Source: Pontibacter lucknowensis (lineage in GTDB: Bacteria > Bacteroidota > Bacteroidia > Cytophagales > Hymenobacteraceae). From it: a DNA stretch of 64,000 nt. A model generated the notes under the pieces. The model had not been told where the DNA came from. It saw only the letters and a list, made by a program, of their open reading frames with translations, and searched no databases. The position numbers were made by a program, and so were the translations under genes. Of the stretch, positions 25,230 to 33,498 are shown piece by piece (within the stretch, counting starts at the first letter, position 1; every line of letters starts with the position of its first letter). The stretch covers positions 682,001 to 746,000 of the forward strand of contig NZ_FTNM01000001.1 in NCBI RefSeq assembly GCF_900156415.1. The letters run 5' to 3'.

Positions 25230-26417
25230 GTGAACCACTACACCACAAGAGTGCTCTTAGCACTCTTCACCATCTGCCTCAGTACCTTCAGCACACAAGC
25301 TCAGACCATAAATAAAAGCACGTTTGGCAAAGGACTACAGTTCATTGCAGCCGACTCTTCCTTTAGTCTGCAACTTGGGGCTCGCTTCCAGCTGCAATAC
25401 CAGGGCGGCTACGACCCGAATACAAAAAACTGGGAAGATCGCTTCCTTGTGCGACGGTCACGCCTCAAATTTGATGGTTTTGCCTTCTCGCCACGGCTCG
25501 TGTATAAAATAGAGCTCGGCCTAAGCAACAGCGATATCGGCAGCGATGTACCCGACGTGACCAACAATGCCGACAACATTATACTGGATGCTGTGGCCAA
25601 GTGGGCGCTCACGCCTAACCTGCGGCTGTGGGTGGGACAGACCAAACTGCCGGGTAACCGGGAACGGGTGATCTCTTCACAGAAACTTCAGTTCGTAGAC
25701 CGCAGCCTGCTCAACTCCCGCTTTAACCTTGACCGTGACGCCGGCTTGCAGCTACACCACGAGCACCAACTGGGACAGGTCGTGTTGCGAGAGATCGGGT
25801 CTATCTCGATGGGTGAGGGACGTGACATCACCGTGAACAACTCAGGAGGATACGATTACACAGGTCGTGTTGAAATACTGCCCTTCGGCGAGTTTAAAGG
25901 CAACGGCGACTATGTGAGCAGCGACATCGAGCGTGAGCAAACACCTAAACTTTCGCTGGCCGCTTCCTACGACTATAATAACAACGCCGCACGCGAACAG
26001 GCACAGCTTGGCGACTTCCTGAGCGAAACACGCACCCTGCGCACCTGGTTCGTAGACGCCATGTTCAAGTACCGTGGCTTTTCGGCCATGGGTGAGTATG
26101 CCAACCGAAAAGCTCCGGGTGGACCAGTGGTACTGCGGGACGAGTTTGGTGACGTGGCAGAAACCTTTGTAACTGGCACCGCCCTAAACCTGCAGGCAGG
26201 CTATCTTATGCCGAGCAACTGGGAAGTAGCAGGCCGTTACACCGACTATAATCCGACAGCCGAAACAGGACTGCGAAATCAGGAGCAGTATACACTGGGT
26301 GTGTCCAGGTACATTGTGGGGCACTCGCTCAAGGTACAGAGTGACGTAACATTCACACAGGAAGCAGAACGCGAAGACCAAACTCAGTTCAGGCTGCAAA
26401 TGGAATTAGCTTTCTAA
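25230..26417 (+). CDS. Phosphate-selective porin O/P family protein
   Basis: The 395-residue barrel protein starts with GTG and has a signal peptide cleaved near STQAQT. Family-like features are LGARFQLQYQGGYDP, VRRSRLKFDGFAFSPRLVYKIELGLS and LWVGQTKLPGNRERVISSQKLQFVDRSLLNSRFNLDRDAGLQLHH, with terminal Phe. It is clearly related to but divergent from the porin just upstream, and has its own Pho-box promoter. pstS follows after 95 bases without a terminator, so it may be the first gene of the pst operon and deliver phosphate to PstS. Confidence 0.88.
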   Translation: MNHYTTRVLLALFTICLSTFSTQAQTINKSTFGKGLQFIAADSSFSLQLGARFQLQYQGGYDPNTKNWEDRFLVRRSRLKFDGFAFSPRLVYKIELGLSNSDIGSDVPDVTNNADNIILDAVAKWALTPNLRLWVGQTKLPGNRERVISSQKLQFVDRSLLNSRFNLDRDAGLQLHHEHQLGQVVLREIGSISMGEGRDITVNNSGGYDYTGRVEILPFGEFKGNGDYVSSDIEREQTPKLSLAASYDYNNNAAREQAQLGDFLSETRTLRTWFVDAMFKYRGFSAMGEYANRKAPGGPVVLRDEFGDVAETFVTGTALNLQAGYLMPSNWEVAGRYTDYNPTAETGLRNQEQYTLGVSRYIVGHSLKVQSDVTFTQEAEREDQTQFRLQMELAF

Positions 26418-26512
26418 ACAACTACCTGATTACCAAAACAGTATATCCGCATAACATAGTACAATTCAACATAAACCGATCACACTCATCTTATAAACCA
26501 AAATCGAATTGT

Positions 26513-27511
26513 ATGCTACAACTTAGCTTCTCCCGATTAAAATTCAGCGCAGCAACACTACTATGCGCTTCGCTTGTGATGACCTCTTGCGTCGGCAATG
26601 GCCAGGAAGGAAATAGCGACCTGACGGGCTCTATCCAGATCGACGGCTCATCGACAGTGTACCCTGTGACAGAAGCAGTGGCCGAAGAATACCGTGCCGA
26701 GGCTCCTGACGTGAAAGTAACCGTAGGTGTGTCGGGCACAGGCGGCGGCATGAAGAAATTCACCCGTGGCGAGATTGACATCGTGAACGCTTCCCGCGCC
26801 ATGAACGCTTCCGAAGAGCAAACTGCAAGCGAAAACGGCATCTCGTTTGTGCAGCTTTCGGTGGCCTACGACGGTCTTACGGTGGTCGTGCACCCATCCA
26901 ATGATTGGGCACAGGACATCACTGTGGCTGAACTGAAGAAAATCTGGGAGCCTGAAGCACAGGGCACAATCAAGCGCTGGAACCAGATTCGCCCGGAATG
27001 GCCTGATCAGGAGATTCACCTCTATGGGGCAGGCGTAGAGTCAGGCACCTACGACTACTTTACCGAAGCCATTGTGGGCAAGAGCCACTCCAGCCGCGGT
27101 GACTATACCGCCAGCGAAGATGATAATGTGCTGGTGCAGGGCGTATCGACTGACCCGCTGGCACTGGGCTTCTTTGGCTATGCCTACTACGAAGAGAACA
27201 AGAGCAAGCTTAAGGCTATACCTGTAAACGACGAAGACGACAGCAACGGTGCAGGCGCCATTCTGCCATCGCTGGAGACTGTGAAAGACGGTTCTTACGC
27301 GCCGCTTTCCCGTCCGCTGTTCCTGTACGTTAGCTCCAAGGCCATCGACAAACCGGAAGTAGTGGACTTCATCAATTTCTACCTCGACAACGCGGGTGAA
27401 CTGGCGCAGGAAGTAGGTTACATCGCCCTGCCAGACAACATCTACAAGGAGCAAAAACAGAAGTTCGAGCAGTTTGTAGAGGGTGCCGCCACTGCCACCA
27501 ACCAGCAATAA
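26513..27511 (+). CDS. pstS: Phosphate ABC transporter, phosphate-binding lipoprotein PstS
   Basis: The 332-residue protein has a signal with lipobox MTSC and should be a membrane-anchored periplasmic binding protein. It shows the PstS hallmarks [22 protein letters not shown] (phosphate-binding Ser/Thr loop), [24 protein letters not shown] and [20 protein letters not shown], ending in a Lys/Gln-rich tail. The 95-base gap upstream holds at most a degenerate repeat array (ATAACA at 26451 with weak neighbours at 11-base steps), so expression probably relies on readthrough from the porin promoter. A motif hairpin separates it from pstC. Confidence 0.95.
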   Translation: MLQLSFSRLKFSAATLLCASLVMTSCVGNGQEGNSDLTGSIQIDGSSTVYPVTEAVAEEYRAEAPDVKVTVGVSGTGGGMKKFTRGEIDIVNASRAMNASEEQTASENGISFVQLSVAYDGLTVVVHPSNDWAQDITVAELKKIWEPEAQGTIKRWNQIRPEWPDQEIHLYGAGVESGTYDYFTEAIVGKSHSSRGDYTASEDDNVLVQGVSTDPLALGFFGYAYYEENKSKLKAIPVNDEDDSNGAGAILPSLETVKDGSYAPLSRPLFLYVSSKAIDKPEVVDFINFYLDNAGELAQEVGYIALPDNIYKEQKQKFEQFVEGAATATNQQ

Positions 27512-27529
27512 TTCCCTGAAATACACAGT

Positions 27530-27565
27530 ACAGGTATAGCCTGCGGAGACAATGGCTATACCTGT
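27530..27565. repeat. Perfect hairpin built from the AGGTATA motif, pstS-pstC gap
   Basis: ACAGGTATAGCC (27530-27541) and GGCTATACCTGT (27554-27565) are perfect 12-base inverted repeats around a 12-base loop. There is no T-run after it. In this operon position it could stabilise the pstS message end or cause partial termination, so that the binding protein is made in excess over the channel. Confidence 0.8.
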
Positions 27566-27583
27566 GCTAAAATCATAAGCACC

Positions 27584-28459
27584 TTGAGAGTACAGGAGAA
27601 AATAATCGAAGGCTTGCTGTGGCTGTCGGCCGCCATCACCATCCTGATCACGGTCAGCATTATCTGGGTATTGCTCTCGGAATCGGTGCTGTTTTTCAGC
27701 GAAGTGTCCATTGTGCGCTTCCTGACAGAGAAAGAATGGACGCCGCTTTTCGCTGAGAAAAAGTTCGGGATTATGCCCCTTGTGGCGGGCACTTTTCTGA
27801 CTACGGTCATAGCCATTGCGGTGGCGCTGCCCATTGGCCTCACCATCGCCATTTACCTGAACGAGTATGCCAATGCCCGTTTCAAAACCTTCATCAAACC
27901 GCTGCTCGAAGTACTGGCCACTATACCTACCGTAGTCTATGGTTTCTTCGCCCTGACCGTGGTGACGCCTTTTCTGCAATCGTTTATACCCGGGCTGGCT
28001 GGTTTCAACGCTCTGTCGGCAGGTATCGTCATGGGTATCATGATCATCCCGATGATCTCCTCGCTAAGCGAAGACGCCATTAGTGCCGTGCCCCGCTCTT
28101 TGCGCGAAGCCGCCTATGGCATGGGCTCTACCCGACTGCAGACCGCCTTTGGGGTCATGGTACCCGCCGCTTCGTCAGGTATACTGGTGTCAGTGATTCT
28201 GGCTATATCCAGAGCAGTGGGCGAGACTATGATCGTGGCAATTGCGGCAGGTCAGCAACCGCGCCTCACACTCAATCCGCTGGTACCCATCGAGACGATT
28301 ACGACTTACATTGTCCAGGTGAGTCTGGGCGACGTGCCGCACGGTTCGCTGGAGTACCGCACCATTTTCGCAGCAGGTATGACGCTGTTTGTGTTCACAT
28401 TTCTGCTGAACAACCTCAGCTTCTGGATCAAAAAGAAATACCAGGAAAAGTATGACTAA
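27584..28459 (+). CDS. pstC: Phosphate ABC transporter permease PstC
   Basis: The 291-residue protein has six membrane segments of the BPD-transporter inner-membrane fold. It shows the EAA-like coupling loop [29 protein letters not shown] at about residues 170-198 and [16 protein letters not shown] before it. It starts with TTG ([13 protein letters not shown]) since no ATG precedes the first membrane segment. The stop overlaps the pstA start by 8 bases. Confidence 0.93.
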   Translation: MRVQEKIIEGLLWLSAAITILITVSIIWVLLSESVLFFSEVSIVRFLTEKEWTPLFAEKKFGIMPLVAGTFLTTVIAIAVALPIGLTIAIYLNEYANARFKTFIKPLLEVLATIPTVVYGFFALTVVTPFLQSFIPGLAGFNALSAGIVMGIMIIPMISSLSEDAISAVPRSLREAAYGMGSTRLQTAFGVMVPAASSGILVSVILAISRAVGETMIVAIAAGQQPRLTLNPLVPIETITTYIVQVSLGDVPHGSLEYRTIFAAGMTLFVFTFLLNNLSFWIKKKYQEKYD

Positions 28460-29309
28460 CTCCGAGAAAAACCGCCGCAAAGACAAGGCCTTTCAGGTGT
28501 TCGGCATCTTCTGTACGTTCATCGGGCTGGTGGTGCTGGCCATCTTCCTGATCGACATCGTGATTGAAGGTATAGGCCGCATTGACTGGGACTTCCTGAC
28601 CAGCCTGCCGTCGCGTCGCGCTGCCCGTGCAGGTATACTCACCGCCTGGGCAGGCACCATTTGGATTCTGGTGCTGTCCGCTCTGATTGCTTTCCCCTTA
28701 GGTATAGCCGCTGGCGTATACCTGGAAGAATATGCTAAAAAGACGAAGCTTTCGAATTTCCTGGAAATCAACATCGCCAACCTCGCGGGTGTGCCATCCA
28801 TTATTTATGGTCTGCTGGGCCTGGAGCTTTTTGTACGCATCATGAACTTGGGTGGCATTTTGCTGGCAGGAGCCCTCACGCTTTCGCTGCTGATTCTCCC
28901 TATCATCATCGTGACAACCCGGGAAGCCATTAAGGCCGTGCCCCGCACCATCCGCGACGGCTCTTTTGCGCTGGGCGCTTCCAAGTGGCAAACAGTATGG
29001 TATCAGGTGCTGCCCGCTTCGTTTGGCGGTATTCTCACCGGGGTGATTCTGGCACTCTCGCGTGCAGTGGGCGAGGCGGCTCCGCTTATCGTGATCGGGG
29101 CCTTGGCTTACGTGCCTTTCGTGCCGAGTTCGCCAATGGACGAGTTTACCGTATTGCCTATCCAGATCTTCAACTGGACTTCTCGCCCACAGGCAGCCTT
29201 TTTGACCAATGCGGCGGCGGCCATTATCATTCTCCTATTGATTACCTTTTTGCTTAACGGCATTGCGGTATACCTGCGCCACCGTCAGCAAAAGAAAATA
29301 AAATGGTAA
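28452..29309 (+). CDS. pstA: Phosphate ABC transporter permease PstA
   Basis: The 285-residue permease has six membrane segments and the coupling loop [32 protein letters not shown] at about residues 165-195. It pairs with PstC to form the phosphate channel. It begins inside the end of pstC, suggesting translational coupling. Four copies of the AGGTATA/TATACCT motif fall within 170 bases near its start (28569-28730), three of them read as Gly-Ile with the otherwise uncommon ATA codon. Confidence 0.93.
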   Translation: MTNSEKNRRKDKAFQVFGIFCTFIGLVVLAIFLIDIVIEGIGRIDWDFLTSLPSRRAARAGILTAWAGTIWILVLSALIAFPLGIAAGVYLEEYAKKTKLSNFLEINIANLAGVPSIIYGLLGLELFVRIMNLGGILLAGALTLSLLILPIIIVTTREAIKAVPRTIRDGSFALGASKWQTVWYQVLPASFGGILTGVILALSRAVGEAAPLIVIGALAYVPFVPSSPMDEFTVLPIQIFNWTSRPQAAFLTNAAAAIIILLLITFLLNGIAVYLRHRQQKKIKW

Positions 29310-29319
29310 GTTTTCACCC

Positions 29320-30084
29320 ATGAACATAAAACACAGCAAGTTAGAAGCCATTAACCTCGACGCTTACTACGGCGACTTCCATGCGCTCAAAAGTATCAAC
29401 ATTGCCATGGAAGAGAAGGCTGTGACCGCCTTCATCGGACCGTCTGGCTGCGGCAAATCCACTTTTCTGCGCACCTTCAACCGCATGAACGACTACATTG
29501 ACGGCTTCCGCATAGAAGGGCAGATTTTGCTGGACGGCAGAGATATTTATACCGATGATGTTCGGGTAGACGAGCTCCGCAAAGAAGTGGGCATGGTATT
29601 CCAGAAACCCAACCCTTTCCCTAAAACCATTTATGAAAATGTGGTTTACGGTCTAAGAATTCAGGGTATTAAGGACAAGAAGATCCTGCAGGAAACCTGC
29701 GAGAAATCTTTGCAACAAGCAGCCCTGTGGAACGAGGTAAAAGACAAGCTCGACAAATCGGCACTGGCGCTTTCAGGGGGCCAGCAACAGCGTTTGTGTA
29801 TCGCCCGCGCCCTGGCCATACAGCCCTCGGTGATCCTGATGGACGAGCCCGCCTCCGCCCTCGACCCGATTTCTACAGCTAAAATCGAGGACCTGATCTA
29901 TGAGCTGAAGAAAGATTATACGATTGTAATCGTAACCCACAACATGCAGCAGGCTGGCCGCGTGAGTGATCATACAGCTTTCTTTTACATGGGTGAGTTG
30001 GTGGAGTACGCCAAAACCAAAACCATGTTCACGAGTCCGAAAGACACCCGCACGCAGAACTACATTACGGGCCGCTTCGGTTAA
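29320..30084 (+). CDS. pstB: Phosphate ABC transporter ATP-binding protein PstB
   Basis: The 254-residue ABC ATPase shows Walker A GPSGCGKS near residue 43, the PstB-type TFNRMNDYI just after it, the Q-loop [22 protein letters not shown], the signature [16 protein letters not shown] near residue 150, Walker [14 protein letters not shown], and the switch His in [13 protein letters not shown]. The gene begins 10 bases after pstA. Confidence 0.96.
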   Translation: MNIKHSKLEAINLDAYYGDFHALKSINIAMEEKAVTAFIGPSGCGKSTFLRTFNRMNDYIDGFRIEGQILLDGRDIYTDDVRVDELRKEVGMVFQKPNPFPKTIYENVVYGLRIQGIKDKKILQETCEKSLQQAALWNEVKDKLDKSALALSGGQQQRLCIARALAIQPSVILMDEPASALDPISTAKIEDLIYELKKDYTIVIVTHNMQQAGRVSDHTAFFYMGELVEYAKTKTMFTSPKDTRTQNYITGRFG

Positions 30085-30144
30085 GCATTCCTATACCTGA
30101 TTCACGTATAAAAATTAGTCTCACTCAAAATAAATGATACACGA

Positions 30145-30819
30145 ATGCCTCATATAGATGTAGAACTCGAACGCCTGCGGGAAAAATTGCTGGAGATGTG
30201 GGACTTGGTGGAGCACCAGCTAACCAGCGGGCGCGAAGCCGTGATGAACGCCGACCATGAACTGTCGCAGCGCATTATCAAGCTTGAGCGCAAAGTCAAC
30301 AGCTTCGACCTCAAGATCGACCGCATGTGCGAGAACTTCTTTGCCTTGTTCACACCCGTAGCCGTGGACCTGCGCACTGTGCTGGCCATCCTCAAAATTA
30401 ACACCAACCTGGAGCGCATAGGCGACACCGCTGAAGGGATGGCCCGCTTCGCCTGCAAACTCGACCGCCCCTTCGACCCTGAATTGGTAGAGCTAACGAA
30501 TGTGATGGTGATGTATGACGAAGCCTTAGTGATGTTCAATGAGTGCCGTACCGCCTTCAAGAGCGAGGATCCCAAACTGGCTAAGCAAATCATCAAGCGG
30601 GACAAGGCCTTGAACAAAATCTACCGCAAATCCGACGTGGTGATCGGCAAATACCTACAAAATAACCCCGACCGGATTCCCGAAGGCCTTGCCCTCCTCT
30701 CCATCATTAAAAAGCTTGAAAGAGTAGGCGACCAGGTAACCAACATGGCTGAGGAAATCATCTTTTACCGTGAAGCGAAGGTAGTGAAGCACCGTAAAAA
30801 GAAGAAAAAGAAGGAGTAG
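30145..30819 (+). CDS. phoU: Phosphate-signalling protein PhoU
   Basis: The 224-residue helical protein shows two PhoU repeats (each a three-helix bundle) with the metal-binding motifs E-K-x-x-N/D: LERKVNSFDLKIDRMCENFFALFTPVAVDLRTVLAILKINTNLERIGDTAEGMARF, and later LKKLERVGDQVTNMAEEIIF. PhoU links the Pst transporter to the PhoR sensor. It ends in a Lys-rich tail (KHRKKKKKKE). No PhoB/PhoR genes lie in the window. Confidence 0.93.
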   Translation: MPHIDVELERLREKLLEMWDLVEHQLTSGREAVMNADHELSQRIIKLERKVNSFDLKIDRMCENFFALFTPVAVDLRTVLAILKINTNLERIGDTAEGMARFACKLDRPFDPELVELTNVMVMYDEALVMFNECRTAFKSEDPKLAKQIIKRDKALNKIYRKSDVVIGKYLQNNPDRIPEGLALLSIIKKLERVGDQVTNMAEEIIFYREAKVVKHRKKKKKKE

Positions 30820-30906
30820 TTGAATTGATAAATTGTTGATTACTTAATTGTTGTTTTGTGGGAATAATTATCTCCTGAAACGAACAGCCTGAATTCAATC
30901 TCTTTC

Positions 30907-30983
30907 TGTCATTTCGACCTACGGGGGAAATCTGGATTGGCAAACTTAATACCCCAGATTTCTCACTAGTGTTCGAAATGACA
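30907..30983. repeat. Dispersed palindromic intergenic repeat (REP-like), copy 2
   Basis: The ends TGTCATTTCGAC (30907-30918) and TTCGAAATGACA (30972-30983) are inverted, with inner arms GAAATCTGG and CCAGATTTCTC. It matches the element at 2499-2599 but is 24 bases shorter in its centre. It lies between phoU and ccmB. Confidence 0.75.
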
Positions 30984-31061
30984 TAGCATAAATACTTTTC
31001 CTGCTCCAGCCCGCTATACCTATACCCCACCCCCACTTTAGCAATTATACAATTTGTGTCG

Positions 31062-31069
31062 TACCTTTG
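31062..31069 (+). promoter_or_regulatory. -7 promoter element of the ccm operon
   Basis: TACCTTTG is a perfect TAnnTTTG, followed by CGC. A TTTA at about 31037-31040 could be a weak -33 element. It rules out the TTG at 31067 as the ccmB start. Confidence 0.6.
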
Positions 31070-31084
31070 CGCAAAATTACGAAG

Positions 31085-31753
31085 GTGCTGTTCAAAGAAG
31101 TCATATACTTAATGCAGAAGGATTTCCTGCTGGAGTGGCGGCAGAAGTATGCTTTCAACGGCATGCTCCTCTACGTCAGCAGCACGGTGTTCGTCTGCTA
31201 CCTCAGCTTCGGGCTTCGCTCGAATGCGCTGCAAGTGCCCGTTTGGAACGCCCTGTTCTGGATTATTATGCTCTTCACGTCGGTTAACGCCATTGCCAAG
31301 AGCTTTATGCAGGAGAACCGCGGCCGGTTGCTCTATTTCTATTCTATTGTAAGTCCGCAGGGTATCATTCTGGCCAAAATCCTTTACAACGCCTGCCTCA
31401 TGCTGGTACTGGCGCTGATCTGCTTTGTATTCTACGCCTTTGTGTTAGGCAACCCTGTGGAGGACATCCCGATGTTTTTGCTGAGTATTCTGCTTGGCGC
31501 CATCGGTTTTGCTACCTCACTAACCATGATTTCAGGTATAGCCTCAAAGGCTGCCAACAGTAGTACGCTCATGGCCGTGCTTAGCTTCCCTGTAATAGTG
31601 CCGATGCTCTTGATGCTGATAAAAATGTCCAAAAACGCCATGGATGGGCTGGAGCGGGCTGCCAGCCTCGACGAACTACTTACTTTGCTTGCCATAAACA
31701 TGATCGTTGTCACTGTTTCTTATATTTTGTTCCCGTACCTTTGGCGTTCGTAA
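31085..31753 (+). CDS. ccmB: Haem exporter protein CcmB
   Basis: The 222-residue membrane protein has six predicted helices. The opening LFKEVIYLMQKDFLLEWRQKYAFNGMLLYVSSTVFVCYLSF is typical of Bacteroidota CcmB, as is the later KILYNACLMLVLALICFVFY. CcmB is the membrane subunit of the CcmABCD complex that releases holo-CcmE. GTG 31085 was chosen because it lies about 10 bases past the expected transcript start and gives the family-like N-terminus; ATG 31112 is the alternative. No ccmA ATPase gene is next to it, which is unusual for a ccm operon. Confidence 0.85.
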   Translation: MLFKEVIYLMQKDFLLEWRQKYAFNGMLLYVSSTVFVCYLSFGLRSNALQVPVWNALFWIIMLFTSVNAIAKSFMQENRGRLLYFYSIVSPQGIILAKILYNACLMLVLALICFVFYAFVLGNPVEDIPMFLLSILLGAIGFATSLTMISGIASKAANSSTLMAVLSFPVIVPMLLMLIKMSKNAMDGLERAASLDELLTLLAINMIVVTVSYILFPYLWRS

Positions 31754-31938
31754 GGCATGGCTTTGACAAGCGCGGTACAGCCAACCCAAAACAAAGCACA
31801 AGTAGCTGATTAAACGAAAATTAACAGACAGTTTGGGCGAAACTTTGCGACAAATCAGGCCACAGAACTGTTAGAAATAAAAAGTAAGATGGGATAAGGC
31901 GCAGGCCTGCTTCCATCATCAACAAGAGAAGAAGGAAC

Positions 31939-32604
31939 ATGAAGAAGAACTGGTGGAAAATACTGACCGTGCTGCTGCTGGTGTTTACCGTGGCGGTAGG
32001 TATGCTGTCGGATGTTCCCCGATTGGCTATCCTGAACGAGACTATCCGAAACCTGTACTTCCACGTGCCGATGTGGTTCGGGATGATTCTAATTCTGCTG
32101 GTGTCGGTAGTGTACTCTATTAAATACCTGCGCAAGCCGAGCATCAAAAACGACATCATCGCGCACGAAGCCGCTAAAGTAGGCATTCTGTTCGGTGTGC
32201 TTGGCATCGTGACAGGTATGGAATGGGCCAAGTTTACGTGGGGCGAGTACTGGAGCAACGACCCAAAACAGAACGGTGCGGCTATTGGCTTGCTGATTTA
32301 CTTTGCCTACCTCGTGCTGCGCAGCTCTTTTGCCGAGCAACAGCAACGTGCCCGTATCAGCGCCGTGTACAACATCTTTGCATTCGCAGCCCTTATCCCT
32401 TTGCTGTTCATCCTGCCCCGCCTGACTGATTCGCTTCACCCAGGCAATGGTGGCAACCCTGGCTTTAACGCTTACGACCTGGATAGTAGCCTTCGACTGG
32501 TGTTCTACCCTGCTGTGCTGGGTTGGACGCTACTAGGCATCTGGATCGTAAACGTCAAATCAAGATTCGAATTACTGAGACAACGATTATATGAAAATGT
32601 TTAG
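31939..32604 (+). CDS. ccmC: Cytochrome c biogenesis protein CcmC
   Basis: The 221-residue protein has six membrane segments and the tryptophan-rich WWD-type periplasmic loop TGMEWAKFTWGEYWSNDPKQ (about residues 92-112), with candidate haem-ligand His in YFHVPMW and RLTDSLHPGN. CcmC presents haem to CcmE. A 185-base gap from ccmB shows no terminator. The gene overlaps the ccmD-like gene by 14 bases. Confidence 0.92.
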   Translation: MKKNWWKILTVLLLVFTVAVGMLSDVPRLAILNETIRNLYFHVPMWFGMILILLVSVVYSIKYLRKPSIKNDIIAHEAAKVGILFGVLGIVTGMEWAKFTWGEYWSNDPKQNGAAIGLLIYFAYLVLRSSFAEQQQRARISAVYNIFAFAALIPLLFILPRLTDSLHPGNGGNPGFNAYDLDSSLRLVFYPAVLGWTLLGIWIVNVKSRFELLRQRLYENV

Positions 32605-32866
32605 AATACTGGCCATTTGCTGCTTTATGCTGGGTATGCTGCTGGCCTTTGAACCAGCCATAGCCCAAGACCAGATGGTGGAGTTCTCGTCGGCTCCGCA
32701 GCAAAACATCGAAATGGCCGACACCCTGCGTCAGGACGGTAAGATTTACGTAGTGGTAGCCGTGTTGCTTACTGTGTTAGCTGGCGTGTTGTTCTACCTG
32801 ATTGCCCTCGACCGTAAAGTAGGCCGTCTGGAAAAACAGCTGAAAGACGAATACGTGAACCGCTAA
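32591..32866 (+). CDS. CcmD-like small membrane protein
   Basis: The 91-residue protein has an N-terminal hydrophobic signal-like segment (residues 3-25, ending AIAQ), a polar stretch, and a second membrane helix (about 53-73) followed by LDRKVGRLEKQLKDEYVNR. A single helix with a basic/charged cytoplasmic tail next to ccmC is typical of CcmD, which bridges CcmC/CcmE and CcmAB. It is longer than proteobacterial CcmD because of the signal peptide. Overlap with ccmC supports translational coupling. Confidence 0.75.
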   Translation: MKMFRILAICCFMLGMLLAFEPAIAQDQMVEFSSAPQQNIEMADTLRQDGKIYVVVAVLLTVLAGVLFYLIALDRKVGRLEKQLKDEYVNR

Positions 32867-32980
32867 TTTCTTTTTGCCCGACAAGAGCAAAAAATGATAA
32901 ATATCCCTATTTGCGATGGATTTAAAACGTCTTATCGTGTGTTAGGCTAACAGAAACAGAGTATCTATAATCAGATAAAG

Positions 32981-33406
32981 ATGAAAAAGTCACACATCAT
33001 CGGCATTATCGTTATCGCCATGGCCATTGGCATCATCATGACCACGGCTGGCGACGCGAGTACCTATGTTTCATTTGGCGATGCCATTGAGCTGGCCAAA
33101 GACGGTAACTCTACCAAAGTACACGTGGTAGGTCGTCTCAAAAAAGATGATCAGGGCCACATTGTGGGCATGCATTATGAACCGATGAAGGACCCGAACT
33201 ACTTCGCCTTCACGCTTGTGGATACCAACCGCTTCGAACAGCGTGTAGTTTACTTCAACCCAAAACCACAGGACTTCGAACGCTCTGAGCAAGTTGTAAT
33301 TACAGGCAACATGCAGAACGAAGTGTTCGTGGCTGACAAAATCCTCCTCAAGTGTCCGTCTAAGTACACGGAGAACGAAATTCAAACCAACACCGCAGCC
33401 CTGTAA
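32981..33406 (+). CDS. ccmE: Cytochrome c maturation haem chaperone CcmE, CXXXY type
   Basis: The 141-residue protein has an N-terminal membrane anchor (residues 5-22) and a periplasmic OB-fold (VHVVGRLKKDDQGHIVGMHYEPMKD, FAFTLVD, VVITGNMQNEVFVADKILLKCPSKY). In proteobacterial CcmE the haem-binding motif is HXXXY. Here the equivalent residues are Cys125-Pro-Ser-Lys-Tyr129, i.e. CXXXY. That variant is known from archaea and some deltaproteobacteria, where haem is still attached covalently. Function in delivering haem to CcmF is inferred from family and position. Confidence 0.9.
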   Translation: MKKSHIIGIIVIAMAIGIIMTTAGDASTYVSFGDAIELAKDGNSTKVHVVGRLKKDDQGHIVGMHYEPMKDPNYFAFTLVDTNRFEQRVVYFNPKPQDFERSEQVVITGNMQNEVFVADKILLKCPSKYTENEIQTNTAAL

Positions 33407-33409
33407 ATA

Positions 33410-33490
33410 AGTTAAGAGTTGAGAGTTAAGAGTTAAAAGTGAGACTCTTAGCACCGCACAACTCATAACTTTTAACTTTAAACTTTTAAC
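33410..33490. repeat. GTTAAGAGTT-type inverted repeat between ccmE and ccmF
   Basis: Tandem-like purine-rich units (GTTAAGAGTT, GAGAGTTAAG, AGTTAAAAGT) at 33410-33441 are mirrored by ACTTTTAACT-type units at 33466-33490, giving a long imperfect AT-rich hairpin. Such units are common between genes in Cytophagales. It sits inside an apparent operon. Confidence 0.6.
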
Positions 33491-33498
33491 TATCAGAA

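Noticed and set aside
26404..26512. Independent Pho box directly upstream of pstS
   Set aside because: Only one hexamer (ATAACA at 26451) fits well; its 11-base neighbours are poor and no -7 lies 17 bases on, so it was not called.
33410..33490. CRISPR-like array
   Set aside because: The units are short, AT-rich, contiguous and mirrored, with no regular spacers and no cas genes.
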